Positions 1 through 9,000 of a stretch of DNA of 64,000 nucleotides are shown piece after piece (position 1 is the stretch's first letter; the number at the start of each line of letters is the position of its first letter). The DNA is from Balneola sp. MJW-20 (GTDB lineage: Bacteria; Bacteroidota; Rhodothermia; Balneolales; Balneolaceae). The notes below the pieces were generated by a model, which ran no database searches, was not told where the DNA came from, and was given only the letters and a program-made list of their open reading frames with translations. Location of the stretch: contig NZ_JBFNXW010000001.1 in NCBI RefSeq assembly GCF_040811775.1, positions 1,860,001 to 1,924,000 on the forward strand, written 5' to 3'. Position numbers and translations under genes: made by a program.

Positions 1-224
1 GATCCCTTGCCCTAAAATTGAGTTTCGTATTCTATTAAATATCTCCATATGAATACGCTTATAATACTCTGATCCATACACAGAAAATCAGGGAACAAGT
101 GAACTTAGCTGCAGTATCAATATGCGTACCGGAGCACTCTTTGAACGAAACGGGTACAAAATTGAGTGAATTTGTTTCAGCCAGGAAGGTGTATGAAGAA
201 TGAACAAAACTTTAGACAGGTCAT

Positions 225-257
225 AAAAAAAGCCCTCTCTGCAGTCAGAAAGGGCTT
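225..257 (-). terminator. Rho-independent terminator of tRNA-Ala
   Basis: Read on the minus strand, AAGCCCT and AGGGCTT form a stem closed by a 14-nt loop and followed by seven T residues. It starts 2 nt after the tRNA-Ala 3' end, so it ends that transcript. Confidence 0.8.
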
Positions 258-259
258 TG

Positions 260-333
260 TGGAGCTACGGGGATTCGAACCCCGGACCTTCGCGCTGCCA
301 GCGCGACGCTCTAGCCAGCTGAGCTATAGCCCC
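260..333 (-). tRNA. tRNA-Ala (anticodon GGC)
   Basis: The minus strand folds into a 74-nt cloverleaf. The acceptor is GGGGCTA/TAGCTCC, the D arm GCTC/GAGC, the anticodon stem TCGCG/CGCGA with loop CTGGCAG (anticodon GGC), and the T arm CGGGG-TTCGAAT-CCCCG. The discriminator base is A. The third acceptor pair is G-U, the known identity element for alanyl-tRNA synthetase. CCA is not encoded. It reads GCC and GCU alanine codons. A terminator follows immediately. Confidence 0.95.
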
Positions 334-504
334 GTGAAATCGGGCAATGAAGATAAAAAAATATGTGATAGAACACACAATCTTCTGCATAAATTTTGAT
401 CAAAGTTCATTACATTTAGGCGATAAGAAACTTTTTTAATTCAAGGGCAAACTGCTATTTTAGCAGAAATCACAAAAAATTAACTCCAAACCAAAACAAC
501 TACG

Positions 505-1452
505 ATGAAAAATTCCAAGTTTACACTCTTCATCCCAATGATGATTCTGGTTGCAGCGATCGTCAGTAGCTGCGCCGGTTCCAAGGAATTATTACCCCCT
601 TCCGAAAGAACGCTGGATTACCTCCGTTCTTTGGACGAAGAAACTCTACGTACACTTGATACGGATGAGGATGGGCTTAATGACTATCTGGAACTCTACG
701 AATATGAAACCAATCCTCTTTCTCCCGACACTGACGAAGACGGGTTAACCGACGGAGACGAGGTTAATAACTATGACACCGATCCTAACAATGCTGACAC
801 CGATGGTGACGGCCTGTCTGACGGTGATGAAGTTAATTCATACAACACAGATCCTAATAATACAGACTCTGATGGCGACGGCCTGTCTGACGGTGATGAA
901 GTAAATGACCACAGAACAGATCCTAACAATTCTGACTCTGACGGTGACGGCATCTCTGACTATGACGAATTGATGACTCACAACACTGATCCTAATAACG
1001 AAGATTCTGATGGTGACGGATTCACCGACCAGCAGGAACTCGATATGGGAACCAACCCAACAGACGGAAGCGATCCTGTATTCCTGATGGAAGATGCGTT
1101 CAATACGATCAACTTTGACTTTGACCGCTCTAACATCCGTGATGATGCAGCTTCTATGCTGGATGAGAACATTGCTACCCTGATGAATGCTCCTGCATTC
1201 CGTGTACGTGTAGATGCTTACACTGATCACGTTGGTGGCGACCAGTACAACCTGAGACTCTCCCTTCGTCGTGCTAACGCTGTAGTAGATTACTACATGA
1301 GCAATGGCGTGTCTGAAGACAGAATTGAGTCAAGAGGCCTGGGTAAAGCTCCGGTTCCATGTATGGATGAGACTGATGAGATCGGTTGTGAAAGAAACCG
1401 CCGTGCGGAATCACACCCAATCAGTACTCTGCGTTACAGACCAAGAATGTAA
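505..1452 (+). CDS. OmpA-family lipoprotein with thrombospondin type-3 repeats
   Basis: This 315-residue protein is predicted to anchor the outer membrane to peptidoglycan. Residues 1-22 form a signal peptide ending in a lipobox (IVSSC, lipidated Cys23). Residues about 52-190 hold six calcium-binding TSP3-like repeats of D(T/S)DxDGxxD type with a 23-residue period. Residues about 200-310 form an OmpA C-terminal domain, with NFDFDRSNI, YTDHVGGDQYN and a final NRRAE resembling the peptidoglycan-binding NRRVE. It replaces the usual OmpA beta-barrel with the TSP3 stalk, as is common in Bacteroidota-related lineages. The gene stands alone, with its own terminator about 25 nt downstream. The family call is firm; the ligand and calcium binding are inferred. 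Confidence 0.9.
   Translation: MKNSKFTLFIPMMILVAAIVSSCAGSKELLPPSERTLDYLRSLDEETLRTLDTDEDGLNDYLELYEYETNPLSPDTDEDGLTDGDEVNNYDTDPNNADTDGDGLSDGDEVNSYNTDPNNTDSDGDGLSDGDEVNDHRTDPNNSDSDGDGISDYDELMTHNTDPNNEDSDGDGFTDQQELDMGTNPTDGSDPVFLMEDAFNTINFDFDRSNIRDDAASMLDENIATLMNAPAFRVRVDAYTDHVGGDQYNLRLSLRRANAVVDYYMSNGVSEDRIESRGLGKAPVPCMDETDEIGCERNRRAESHPISTLRYRPRM
655..1070 (+). repeat. 69-bp in-frame tandem repeats encoding TSP3 units
   Basis: About six units of 69 bp encode the DxDxDG repeats. Adjacent middle units are nearly identical at DNA level: the segment encoding DGDGLSDGDEVN recurs almost unchanged at about 800 and 870. This suggests recent unit duplication and possible copy-number variation between strains. 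Confidence 0.75.
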
Positions 1453-1474
1453 GACGCTGATCAAGCGCTTTATC

Positions 1475-1508
1475 AAAGACGAGGCTCGCAAGAGTCTCGT
1501 CTTTTTTT
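1475..1508 (+). terminator. Rho-independent terminator of the OmpA-like gene
   Basis: AGACGAG and CTCGTCT form a 7-bp stem around a 12-nt loop, followed by a run of seven T residues. It lies about 25 nt past the OmpA-like stop codon. Confidence 0.8.
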
Positions 1509-1582
1509 ATTTATTAGAGTTTGAGTTTCAATATGTCAAAGCCTTCTCACTTCTCACTGAATAAATTTATTCTCCCCCTGTG

Positions 1583-1613
1583 TTGATATCAATAAATTCA
1601 AGCCGTATCTTAT
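1583..1613 (+). promoter_or_regulatory. Candidate promoter of rplM-rpsI
   Basis: TTG at 1583-1585 and TATCTTAT at 1606-1613 are separated by 20 nt. This fits the TTTG (-33) / TAnnTTTG (-7) promoter of the Bacteroidota group sigma factor. Transcription would begin near 1620, about 30 nt before the rplM start. The call rests on pattern alone. Confidence 0.35.
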
Positions 1614-1649
1614 CTGACTATCCAAAAAAGCAAATTCAACAACAGAATT

Positions 1650-2093
1650 GTGGACACACTAAGTTTTAAGACATACTCAGCCAAACCCAGCGACATTGAG
1701 AAGAAGTGGGTACTGATCGACGCTGAAGATCTGCCTTTGGGCCGACTGAGTACGGAAGTTGCAAAAATTTTAAGAGGGAAAACCAAGCCAACCTTCACAC
1801 CGCATATGGATACCGGTGATAACGTGATCGTTATCAATGCCGAGAAAGTGAAGCTTACAGGCAAGAAAATGACGGATAAGATGTATTTCCGCCACACTTT
1901 CTATCCTGGCGGCGAGCGATTCACCAGCGCAGAAGATATGCTGAAAAAGGATCCTACCTCCCTCGTTACCAAAGCCGTGAGAGGCATGCTTCCAAAGAAT
2001 AAACTGGGCAGAAAGATTATGTCCAACCTGAAAGTATATGCCGGACCTGTTCATCCACACACGGCTCAGCAACCAGAAATTATTGAGCTATAA
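1650..2093 (+). CDS. rplM: 50S ribosomal protein L13 (uL13)
   Basis: uL13 binds 23S rRNA early in large-subunit assembly. The 147-residue product is close to the usual 142 and contains the family segments WVLIDAEDLPLGRLST, LRGKTKPTFTPHMDTGD and AVRGMLPKNKLGR. The start codon is GTG at 1650, giving MDTLSFKTYSA; no upstream in-frame ATG is better placed. It is followed after 12 nt by rpsI, the conserved L13-S9 pair, and a candidate promoter lies just upstream. Identification is certain; the exact start is likely. Confidence 0.97.
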   Translation: MDTLSFKTYSAKPSDIEKKWVLIDAEDLPLGRLSTEVAKILRGKTKPTFTPHMDTGDNVIVINAEKVKLTGKKMTDKMYFRHTFYPGGERFTSAEDMLKKDPTSLVTKAVRGMLPKNKLGRKIMSNLKVYAGPVHPHTAQQPEIIEL

Positions 2094-2105
2094 TAAAATA
2101 GTATA

Positions 2106-2492
2106 ATGGCACAAGCTAATTACGTAGGAAGAAGAAAGACATCCACTGCCCGACTGTACATTGAGCCGGGTAAAGGGAACATCACTATTAACGGTAAGGC
2201 GATCGAAGAGTACTTCCCGGTAAAGGCGCGTCAGAATATCGCGACTTTCCCTCTTTCTGTTACTGAAACAGAAGGCAAGTATGACATTAAGATCACAGTC
2301 CGCGGCGGCGGAAGCACCGGCCAGGCCGGAGCAATCCAGCATGCACTTGCGCGCGCGCTCGACGGAGAGAATGAGGAATTCCACTCTGTACTTAAGGGTC
2401 ATGGATTACTTACCCGTGATGACCGAATGGTGGAGAGAAAGAAATACGGACAGCCTAAGGCCCGTAAGAAATTCCAGTTCTCCAAGCGTTAA
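2106..2492 (+). CDS. rpsI: 30S ribosomal protein S9 (uS9)
   Basis: uS9 is a small-subunit protein whose C-terminal tail reaches the P-site tRNA. The 128-residue protein shows VGRRKTSTARLY at the N-terminus, the GGGSTGQAGAIQHALARAL core and the basic tail ending KKFQFSKR, the family hallmark. It lies 12 nt after rplM and is surely co-transcribed with it. A 134-nt gap with small hairpins separates it from rpsB. Confidence 0.97.
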   Translation: MAQANYVGRRKTSTARLYIEPGKGNITINGKAIEEYFPVKARQNIATFPLSVTETEGKYDIKITVRGGGSTGQAGAIQHALARALDGENEEFHSVLKGHGLLTRDDRMVERKKYGQPKARKKFQFSKR

Positions 2493-2626
2493 TACGTACA
2501 CAGATTTTAAATTTAACAATCACGCATACGTGGTGACCCTGCACTTGGTGTCCCGGCCTCAGCGTCGGGATTAGTGTTCGGGAATGATCCGCGTAGAGGA
2601 TTAACCTAAACATACATACTTAAACT
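2493..2626 (+). promoter_or_regulatory. Candidate structured leader between rpsI and rpsB
   Basis: The 134-nt gap contains several small inverted repeats: CACG-CATA-CGTG at 2521-2532, TCCCG-N10-CGGGA at 2551-2570, and ATCC-N7-GGAT just before the rpsB start region. Ribosomal protein S2 represses its own mRNA through leader structures in other bacteria. No match to a known motif can be shown here. Function is inferred from position and pairing only. Confidence 0.3.
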
Positions 2627-3502
2627 ATGCCTAAAGCAGCCTCAGTAGAAGATCTACTAAAATCAGGTGCCCATTTCGGTCACCTCACCCGCCGTTGGAA
2701 CCCGAAGATGAAAGAATTCATCTTCATGCAAAGAAACGGGATCCACATTATTGACCTTAAAAAGTCACGAAACTACCTGCAGGAAGCACTTGATGAAGTG
2801 CAAAAACTGGCAAGAGCCGGTAAAACCATTCTCTTCGTAGGTACCAAGAAGCAGTCAACCGACATTATAAAGACCGAAGCCGTTCGTTGTGGTATGCCAT
2901 ATATCACTCACCGATGGTTAGGTGGTATGCTCACTAACTTCAGTACTGTTCGTAAGTCCATTAACAGAATGGAAGAGATCGAGCGCATGAAGACCGACGG
3001 TACAATGGAAGAACTGACCAAAAAAGAAGGTCTGATGCTTCAGCGTGAGCAGGACAAACTGGAAAATACCCTTGGTGGTATTGCGAACATGTCCCGATTA
3101 CCGGGTGCTATTTTTGTAGTAGACATTATTAAAGAACACCTGGCTGTGAGTGAAGCTATTAAGCTGCACATTCCTATCATTGCTATGGTTGATACTAACA
3201 GTGACCCGGATGTTCCAGATTACATCATCCCTTGTAACGATGATTCTGCAAGAACGATCCAGCTGATCACTACCCAGGTTGCTGACGCGATCATCGAAGG
3301 AAATGCTGAGCGTGAAGCTCATGCAGAAGAAGAGCTGATGGAAGAAGCTGCTGCAGAAGCCAAGCAGGACACCAGCGAAGATGATGTTAAAGACGCTAAA
3401 GGCAGTGCGAAACTTCGCTCACGCCGACGCAGAAAGTCTGACAAAAAAGACACCTCTGCAAAAGCTGATGATTCAGCTGACAGCAACGACGAAGAAGAAT
3501 AA
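2627..3502 (+). CDS. rpsB: 30S ribosomal protein S2 (uS2) with charged C-terminal extension
   Basis: uS2 is a small-subunit protein needed for S1 binding. The 291-residue product has the canonical opening (LLKSGAHFGHLTRRWNPKM), FVGTKKQ, HRWLGGMLTNF and VDTNSDPD motifs. It is about 50 residues longer than the 241-residue E. coli protein. The extra tail (about 230-291) is low-complexity, with acidic Glu/Ala-rich, basic RSRRRRK and acidic ADDSADSNDEEE segments. tsf follows after 30 nt, the near-universal S2-EF-Ts pair. Confidence 0.97.
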   Translation: MPKAASVEDLLKSGAHFGHLTRRWNPKMKEFIFMQRNGIHIIDLKKSRNYLQEALDEVQKLARAGKTILFVGTKKQSTDIIKTEAVRCGMPYITHRWLGGMLTNFSTVRKSINRMEEIERMKTDGTMEELTKKEGLMLQREQDKLENTLGGIANMSRLPGAIFVVDIIKEHLAVSEAIKLHIPIIAMVDTNSDPDVPDYIIPCNDDSARTIQLITTQVADAIIEGNAEREAHAEEELMEEAAAEAKQDTSEDDVKDAKGSAKLRSRRRRKSDKKDTSAKADDSADSNDEEE

Positions 3503-3532
3503 TTTCAACTTTTAAAACTATTCCAAGAACCC

Positions 3533-4366
3533 ATGAGCATTTCTGCTGCTGACGTAAAAAAATTACGCGACATGACCGGTGCCGGTATGATGGATTGCAA
3601 GAAGGCACTGGCTGAAGCCGACGGAGATTTCGACAAAGCTGTTGACCTCCTTCGCAAGAAAGGTCAGAAAGTATCTGAAAAGAGAGCTGACCGTGAAGCT
3701 AATCAGGGACTTATCCTCAGTAAGGTTACCGAGGATGGTTCAAGAGCTGCGGCTATCGAGATCAACTGCGAAACTGATTTTGTTGCACGTAACGAAGACT
3801 TCCAGAACGACGCACAGTCATTCCTGGATGCTGCATTTGATAACAAGATCGACAACATTGATGACCTTCTGAAGCTTGAAATTGACGGCCTGACCATTGA
3901 GAAGCATCTCGAAGAAATGGTTGGAAAGATCGGCGAGAAGATTGAGATCAGTAAAGTGATCTATGCTGAGAGTGAAGGCAGTCTCATTTCTTACATCCAC
4001 CCGGGCAACCAGCTTGGTGTGATCGTAGAATTTGAAGGCGACCTGCCAAGTGAAGACATCGGAAAAGATGTTGCCATGCAGGTAGCTGCCATGAAACCAA
4101 TCGCAGTGAACCGCGAAGGTGTGGACTCCAGCCTGATCGAAAAAGAATTAGAGATCGCGAAAGAGCAACTTCTGAATGAAGGAAAACCTGAGCATATTGC
4201 TGAGAAAGCAGCTCAGGGTAAACTCCGAAGATTTTACGAAGAAAGAGTTCTTCTGGAACAGAAATTCGTAAAAGAAAACAGCGTATCTGTTCAGGATTAC
4301 CTGAAGCAAAATGATGCGCCAACGGTTAAAGCTTTCCATCGTCTTCAATTAGGCGAAGAGGCTTAA
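3533..4366 (+). CDS. tsf: Elongation factor Ts
   Basis: EF-Ts is the guanine-nucleotide exchange factor that recycles EF-Tu. The 277-residue protein has the N-terminal UBA-like helix bundle (VKKLRDMTGAGMMDCKKAL, residues 8-26), the EF-Tu-contacting TDFVARN motif at 81-87, and the core subdomains with SYIHPGNQLGVIVEFE and PEHIAEKAAQGKL. It follows rpsB by 30 nt. A strong terminator sits shortly after its stop codon, so it ends the rplM-to-tsf transcription group. Confidence 0.97.
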   Translation: MSISAADVKKLRDMTGAGMMDCKKALAEADGDFDKAVDLLRKKGQKVSEKRADREANQGLILSKVTEDGSRAAAIEINCETDFVARNEDFQNDAQSFLDAAFDNKIDNIDDLLKLEIDGLTIEKHLEEMVGKIGEKIEISKVIYAESEGSLISYIHPGNQLGVIVEFEGDLPSEDIGKDVAMQVAAMKPIAVNREGVDSSLIEKELEIAKEQLLNEGKPEHIAEKAAQGKLRRFYEERVLLEQKFVKENSVSVQDYLKQNDAPTVKAFHRLQLGEEA

Positions 4367-4384
4367 TCAGATTTTTACTACATT

Positions 4385-4420
4385 AGGCTGCCCCCGTGAT
4401 ACGGGGTCAGCCTTTTTTTT
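4385..4420 (+). terminator. Rho-independent terminator after tsf
   Basis: AGGCTG...CAGCCT and an inner CCCCGTGATACGGGG stack into a long GC-rich hairpin, followed by eight T residues. It separates the ribosomal/EF-Ts transcript from pyrH. Confidence 0.9.
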
Positions 4421-4449
4421 GCCCTATAATCAAATAAACCAAGCAGATT

Positions 4450-5169
4450 TTGGCCAGGACATATAAACGCGTACTACTTAAGCTTAGCGGAGAAGCATTA
4501 TTAGGAGAACAGGGACACGGTATTGATGGTGATGTTCTCAGTAAATATGCTAAAGAAATAAAATCCATCCAGGAACAAGGGATACAGGTAGCCATCGTGA
4601 TCGGTGGCGGTAATATCTTTCGTGGTGTGAAAGGTGCTACAGAAGGGATGGACCGCGTTCAGGGAGATTATATGGGAATGCTTGCCACTATGATCAATTC
4701 AATGGCCCTGCAGGATGCCCTGGAAAGAAGCGGCGTTCAGACCCGTCTGATGAGTGCCATTCGTATGGAAGCAATAGCGGAGCCGTATATTCGACGCCGT
4801 GCCGTTCGTCACCTGGAGAAAGGTCGTGTGGTGATATTTGGTGCCGGAACCGGAAACCCTTATTTCACCACAGATACTGCCGGATCTCTACGTGCAATTG
4901 AGATCGAAGCGGAAGTGATCTTAAAAGGAACCCGTGTTAACGGGATCTTTGATTCGGACCCGGAAAAGAATCCGGATGCCAAGAAATTTGACACCATTAC
5001 CGGTGACGAAGTGCTGAAAAGAAGATTATCCGTTATGGACCTTACTGCATTTACCCTCTGCCGAGAAAATGAGACTCCTATCATTGTTTTCAACATGAAT
5101 AATGAAGGAGCCCTGAAAAGGATCGTAGTCGAAGGGTCGGATGAAGGTACTACCGTAATCTGGGATTAA
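4450..5169 (+). CDS. pyrH: UMP kinase
   Basis: UMP kinase phosphorylates UMP to UDP in pyrimidine nucleotide synthesis. The 239-residue hexameric-type enzyme contains KLSGEALLG (residues 11-19), the phosphate-binding IGGGNIFRG (51-59), [17 protein letters not shown] and the [22 protein letters not shown] segment of the nucleotide-binding site. The start is TTG at 4450, giving [16 protein letters not shown], which aligns with family N-termini. The order tsf-pyrH-frr is the common bacterial arrangement. Confidence 0.97.
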   Translation: MARTYKRVLLKLSGEALLGEQGHGIDGDVLSKYAKEIKSIQEQGIQVAIVIGGGNIFRGVKGATEGMDRVQGDYMGMLATMINSMALQDALERSGVQTRLMSAIRMEAIAEPYIRRRAVRHLEKGRVVIFGAGTGNPYFTTDTAGSLRAIEIEAEVILKGTRVNGIFDSDPEKNPDAKKFDTITGDEVLKRRLSVMDLTAFTLCRENETPIIVFNMNNEGALKRIVVEGSDEGTTVIWD

Positions 5170-5395
5170 GACTTTTAAAACCTCTGTAACCTGACTGCTA
5201 TTGAATAACCTTTAGCAGTCAGAAAAGTCATCTGCTTCTCTGAACTGTAATTCATAGTAACTGATTTGATCACTGCCTTATCGGGTTGCAGGGTCTTTGC
5301 AGAGGTTTAAGACATATTCCGGAGTTTGGCTTAACCCCCAGTTTTCTTAACTTCGGACATCATATAAAGGTATAGTGCAACAACAGTATAGAATT
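5170..5395 (+). other. Structured intergenic region between pyrH and frr
   Basis: This gap is long for a pyrH-frr pair. It holds a perfect 10-bp inverted repeat, CTGACTGCTA (5191-5200) with TAGCAGTCAG (5213-5222). That repeat is nested inside GACTTTT (5170-5176) / AAAAGTC (5223-5229). A 9-bp long-range repeat also occurs, AAACCTCTG (5178-5186) with CAGAGGTTT (5300-5308). No T-run follows, so it is not a standard terminator. An RNA structure or processing site is possible. No open reading frame of note was seen. Confidence 0.4.
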
Positions 5396-5965
5396 ATGAT
5401 CCCACAAGAATTACAAGACCTTATCGACGAAGCTGACATGCACATGGATGAAGCGGTTTCTTTTCTTAAAAAAGAACTCTCTCACATCCGAACCGGTAAA
5501 GCAAGTCCTGCGCTGATCGACGGAGTTAAAGTAGAATACTATGGGTCTCAGACTCCACTTCAGCAGCTGGCCAATGTCAGTGCACCCGACCCGCGAATGC
5601 TCACCGTTTCTCCATATGATAAATCATCAATGGAAGCGATCGAGAAAGCGATCATGTCTGCCGGACTGGGATTGAATCCGAGCAATGATGGGGAGATCAT
5701 CCGGATCCCGCTGCCTATGCTTACCGAAGAGCGACGAAAGGAACTCGTAAAAAAGACCAAAGAGATCGCTGAACAGGCCCGGATTAGTATCCGTAATGCA
5801 CGCAGAAACGCCAATGACGCCATCAAAAAAGCCGTTGATGAGCACTCACTTCCCGAAGACTCGAAATTTGAAGCAGAAGAAGATGTTCAGGCAGCCACTG
5901 ACAAGCACACTGAACTTGTTGAAGAGCTGCTGAGTCATAAGGAAGAAGAGATCATGACTGTCTAA
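5396..5965 (+). CDS. frr: Ribosome recycling factor
   Basis: RRF splits the post-termination ribosome together with EF-G. From ATG at 5396 the product is 189 residues, near the usual 185. It has the canonical LSHIRTGKASPALIDGVKVEYYG segment (broken here as LSHIRTGKAS then PALIDGVKVEYYG), LGLNPSNDGEIIRIPLP and TEERRKELVKKTKEIAEQAR. An in-frame GTG at 5375 would add seven residues, so either start is possible. smc follows after 52 nt. Confidence 0.95.
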   Translation: MIPQELQDLIDEADMHMDEAVSFLKKELSHIRTGKASPALIDGVKVEYYGSQTPLQQLANVSAPDPRMLTVSPYDKSSMEAIEKAIMSAGLGLNPSNDGEIIRIPLPMLTEERRKELVKKTKEIAEQARISIRNARRNANDAIKKAVDEHSLPEDSKFEAEEDVQAATDKHTELVEELLSHKEEEIMTV

Positions 5966-6017
5966 ACCGCTGAATGAAATCAGCAGGCAGCAGGTCTTAA
6001 TCGCTTTTAAATAATCT

Positions 6018-9000
6018 ATGTATATATCCGAACTTAATCTGCAGGGCTTTAAGAGTTTTGCACACAAGACCAAGGTCAAGTTCGACAGCGGAATCACTTC
6101 TATTGTCGGGCCGAATGGCTGCGGAAAGTCTAATATTGTAGATGCCCTGAGATGGGTTCTGGGTGAACAACGTCCGTCACTGCTGCGCTCATCTGCAATG
6201 GCCAATGTGATCTTTAATGGTACTGCCCAGAAAAAAGCGCTGGGCATGGCCGAGGTATCCCTCACCTTCGTAAATGATAAAGGGATCCTTCCTCTGGAAT
6301 ACAGTGAAGTTACGATTACCAGACGACTTTATCGGTCCGGCGACAGTGAATACCTTATCAATAATACTTCCTGCCGACTAAAGGATATCATGGAACTCTT
6401 TATGGATACCGGTATGGGCTCAGATGCCTACTCCGTGATCGAGCTTAAAATGGTAGAAGAGATCCTGAATGATAAGAATAATGACCGCCGACGATTATTT
6501 GAAGAAGCCGCCGGAGTCACCAAATATAAGGATCAGCGAAAAAAGACCCTTCGCAAACTCGATGAGACCCGGAAAGATCTTCAGCGAGTGGATGACCTGT
6601 TAATCGAACTTCGAAAAAAAGCTCGTTCTCTTGAGATACAGGCCGAAAAGGCAGAAAAAGCCAAGGTTTACAAGGAAGAACTGGAGCTGCTCGATAAGGG
6701 ACTGACCCTGCATGACCATAAGAAAATTCAATCTGAACTGGAGCCTCTGCAGGAAAGGATCGATAATGCCGACAAAGAGAAGAAAGAGATCAGTAAGCTC
6801 AATGAAGAGCTGGAAGAAAATGATGAGAAGGCAAGACAGCAGCTGGTCGAAAAAGAGCGGCAACAGGCTGAGGCTCAGCGAAAAGTAAGCCAGCTGCACA
6901 ATGCTATCCGTGATGCCGATACCACGCTTCGTATTACCCGGGAAAAGATCGAAAATGAGAAAAAGGTCATTGCTGAATATGCCAAAGACATTGAACAGGG
7001 GCAGATTGATCTTAAGGAATTAACCGAGTTACTCGATTCCAGCCGCTCTAAGCTTGAGTCATTTGATGAAGACCTGGAACGCTCCGAGCGATCCCTGGAA
7101 GAATCCAAAAAGAAGTATTCCCAGATCCAGCAGCAGTATAACAGAGAACGTCACGATCTGTATGAGATCGAAGTACAATTCAGTGCCACCAGCAATGAAC
7201 TGAATCAGCTGCAGACCAGAAGAATTAAGATCGAGTCTCGCCTCGAGAATACCGAAGGGGATCTGGAGCGTATCAATGATGAGATCACCGACCTTAACGA
7301 TGAGATCGATAACCTCAATGGTGAACAAGGACTTATCGAAAATAAGCTGGAAAAACTGGTCGTGAACCGGGATGAACTGGAAAAGGAACTGGAAGAAGCC
7401 CGTGAGAAGAGAGAGCAGTTTGCCGATAAACAGAATGAGATCAAAGATGAAATGAGGACCCTTCGCTCGAAGAAAGCCTCCCTGGAATCTGAGATCGGTC
7501 TCATGAATGAACTGGCTAACTCTAATGAAGCATTTCCTAATTCCGTAAAGTATCTGATAGAAAAGCACCGCTTCGATTTCAAGGAAATGACTACAGTATC
7601 GGAGATCTTCAATACGGATGAAACACATGCGGTAGCACTTGAAGCAGCACTTGGGGATGCTTTGAACTACGTGGTAGTAAAGACTCTGGATGAGGCAAAG
7701 CAGGCTGCTAAGATCCTCCGTGATCAGAAAAAGGGTAAAGCTACCTTTATACCACTGGACCAGTTATCCGCCAAGTATGAGGTGCAGGACGGCAGCTTGT
7801 TTGACCAGGTCAAATCAAAAAGAGAATACTCGGCCCTTAAGCAATTACTACTGGGTAACGTATTGACATTCGATTCTGTTGAGGATGCATTCAAAGAGGT
7901 CAGCAACTCTGAGGTTGTTGGTGTTACCTATGAAGGTGAAGTGATCACCGGAAATAAATTCTACAAAAGTGGCTCTAAAAGTAAGAATGCTGGTGTTCGT
8001 GTTGGACTCAAAGATAAGATCGAAAAGCTTGAGTCTGAGCTGAAGAAAACCGACAAAGAGATCACTAAACTTGATGAGTACCTGCAGCAGATCGTGACCA
8101 AGTATGAAAAACTGGATATAGCTGCACTCAGTCAGGCTTTAAAAGAAAGAGAGCAGGAAGTCCGTCGCCTCGAGCAGCAACAGCACAGTCTGAGCTCCAA
8201 AGTTCAGGTCTACCAAAAGAATATCAGTGAACTGGTGAATCGTAAAGATCACCTGAAGAGCAGTGAAGGTACTGCACAGGAAGAACTAAATTCCATTCAG
8301 CCCAAACAGAAAGAACTGCAGAACAAACTGCTGGAACTGGACGAAGTTCAGAATGAAAAGAAAGAGCTGCTTGAAAGTCTGGAAGAGGAAAGGGCTATTG
8401 CTCAAAGCCGGTATAATGATGCTCAGCTGAAGCATCAGGACCTCAGGAACAAGGTTGACAACCTGGAGAAGGATATTCGCCGTGCAGAATCCGGTATTGG
8501 TAATGTGGAATCACGTATCGAATCCCGAAGTTCGATGACTGAGGAAAGTAAAGAGCGTATCAAAGGGTATAAAGAGCAGATCGAAGGACTCGAGGAAGAA
8601 CTGGCTTCCAACAAGGAATTAAAAGCCGAAGCAGATGAGCAGCTTCAGAAAGCAGAAGAAGCAGCAGCAAGGCAGCGAGGTAAGATCAATGAGATCGAAA
8701 AAGAACTAAAAGAAGTTCGCCGCCGTAAAGAAGTAAATATGGAACTGGTACACCATCTGGCAATGGCCAAAGAGAAGATGGAGATGCAGATACAGTCACT
8801 GGCTGACCATATCTGGGAGACCTACGGGATCCTGATGAAGCAGGTTGAGCAGGAGCTTCCGGAGGATAAAAGTCCCGAAGAAGCCAAAGAACGTATCGGC
8901 TGGCTGCGGCAAAAGCTGAATAAGATCGGGGATGTCAACCCGCTCGCAATTGAAGAATATAAGGAAGAGAAAGAGCGGCTTGATTTCTATGAGGGCCAGA

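Noticed and set aside
1..224. Possible gene end or promoter at the left edge
   Set aside because: No frame with coding character reaches the edge, and no convincing motif was seen.
655..1070. CRISPR-like array from regularly spaced repeats
   Set aside because: The 69-bp repeats are in frame, have no unique spacers and encode TSP3 motifs.
838..1230. 130-codon leftward open frame in the OmpA-like gene
   Set aside because: It arises from the periodic TSP3 repeat codons read on the other strand.
7059..7628. 189-codon leftward open frame inside smc
   Set aside because: It is the antisense shadow of SMC coiled-coil codons (Phe/Leu-rich product) and has no start context.
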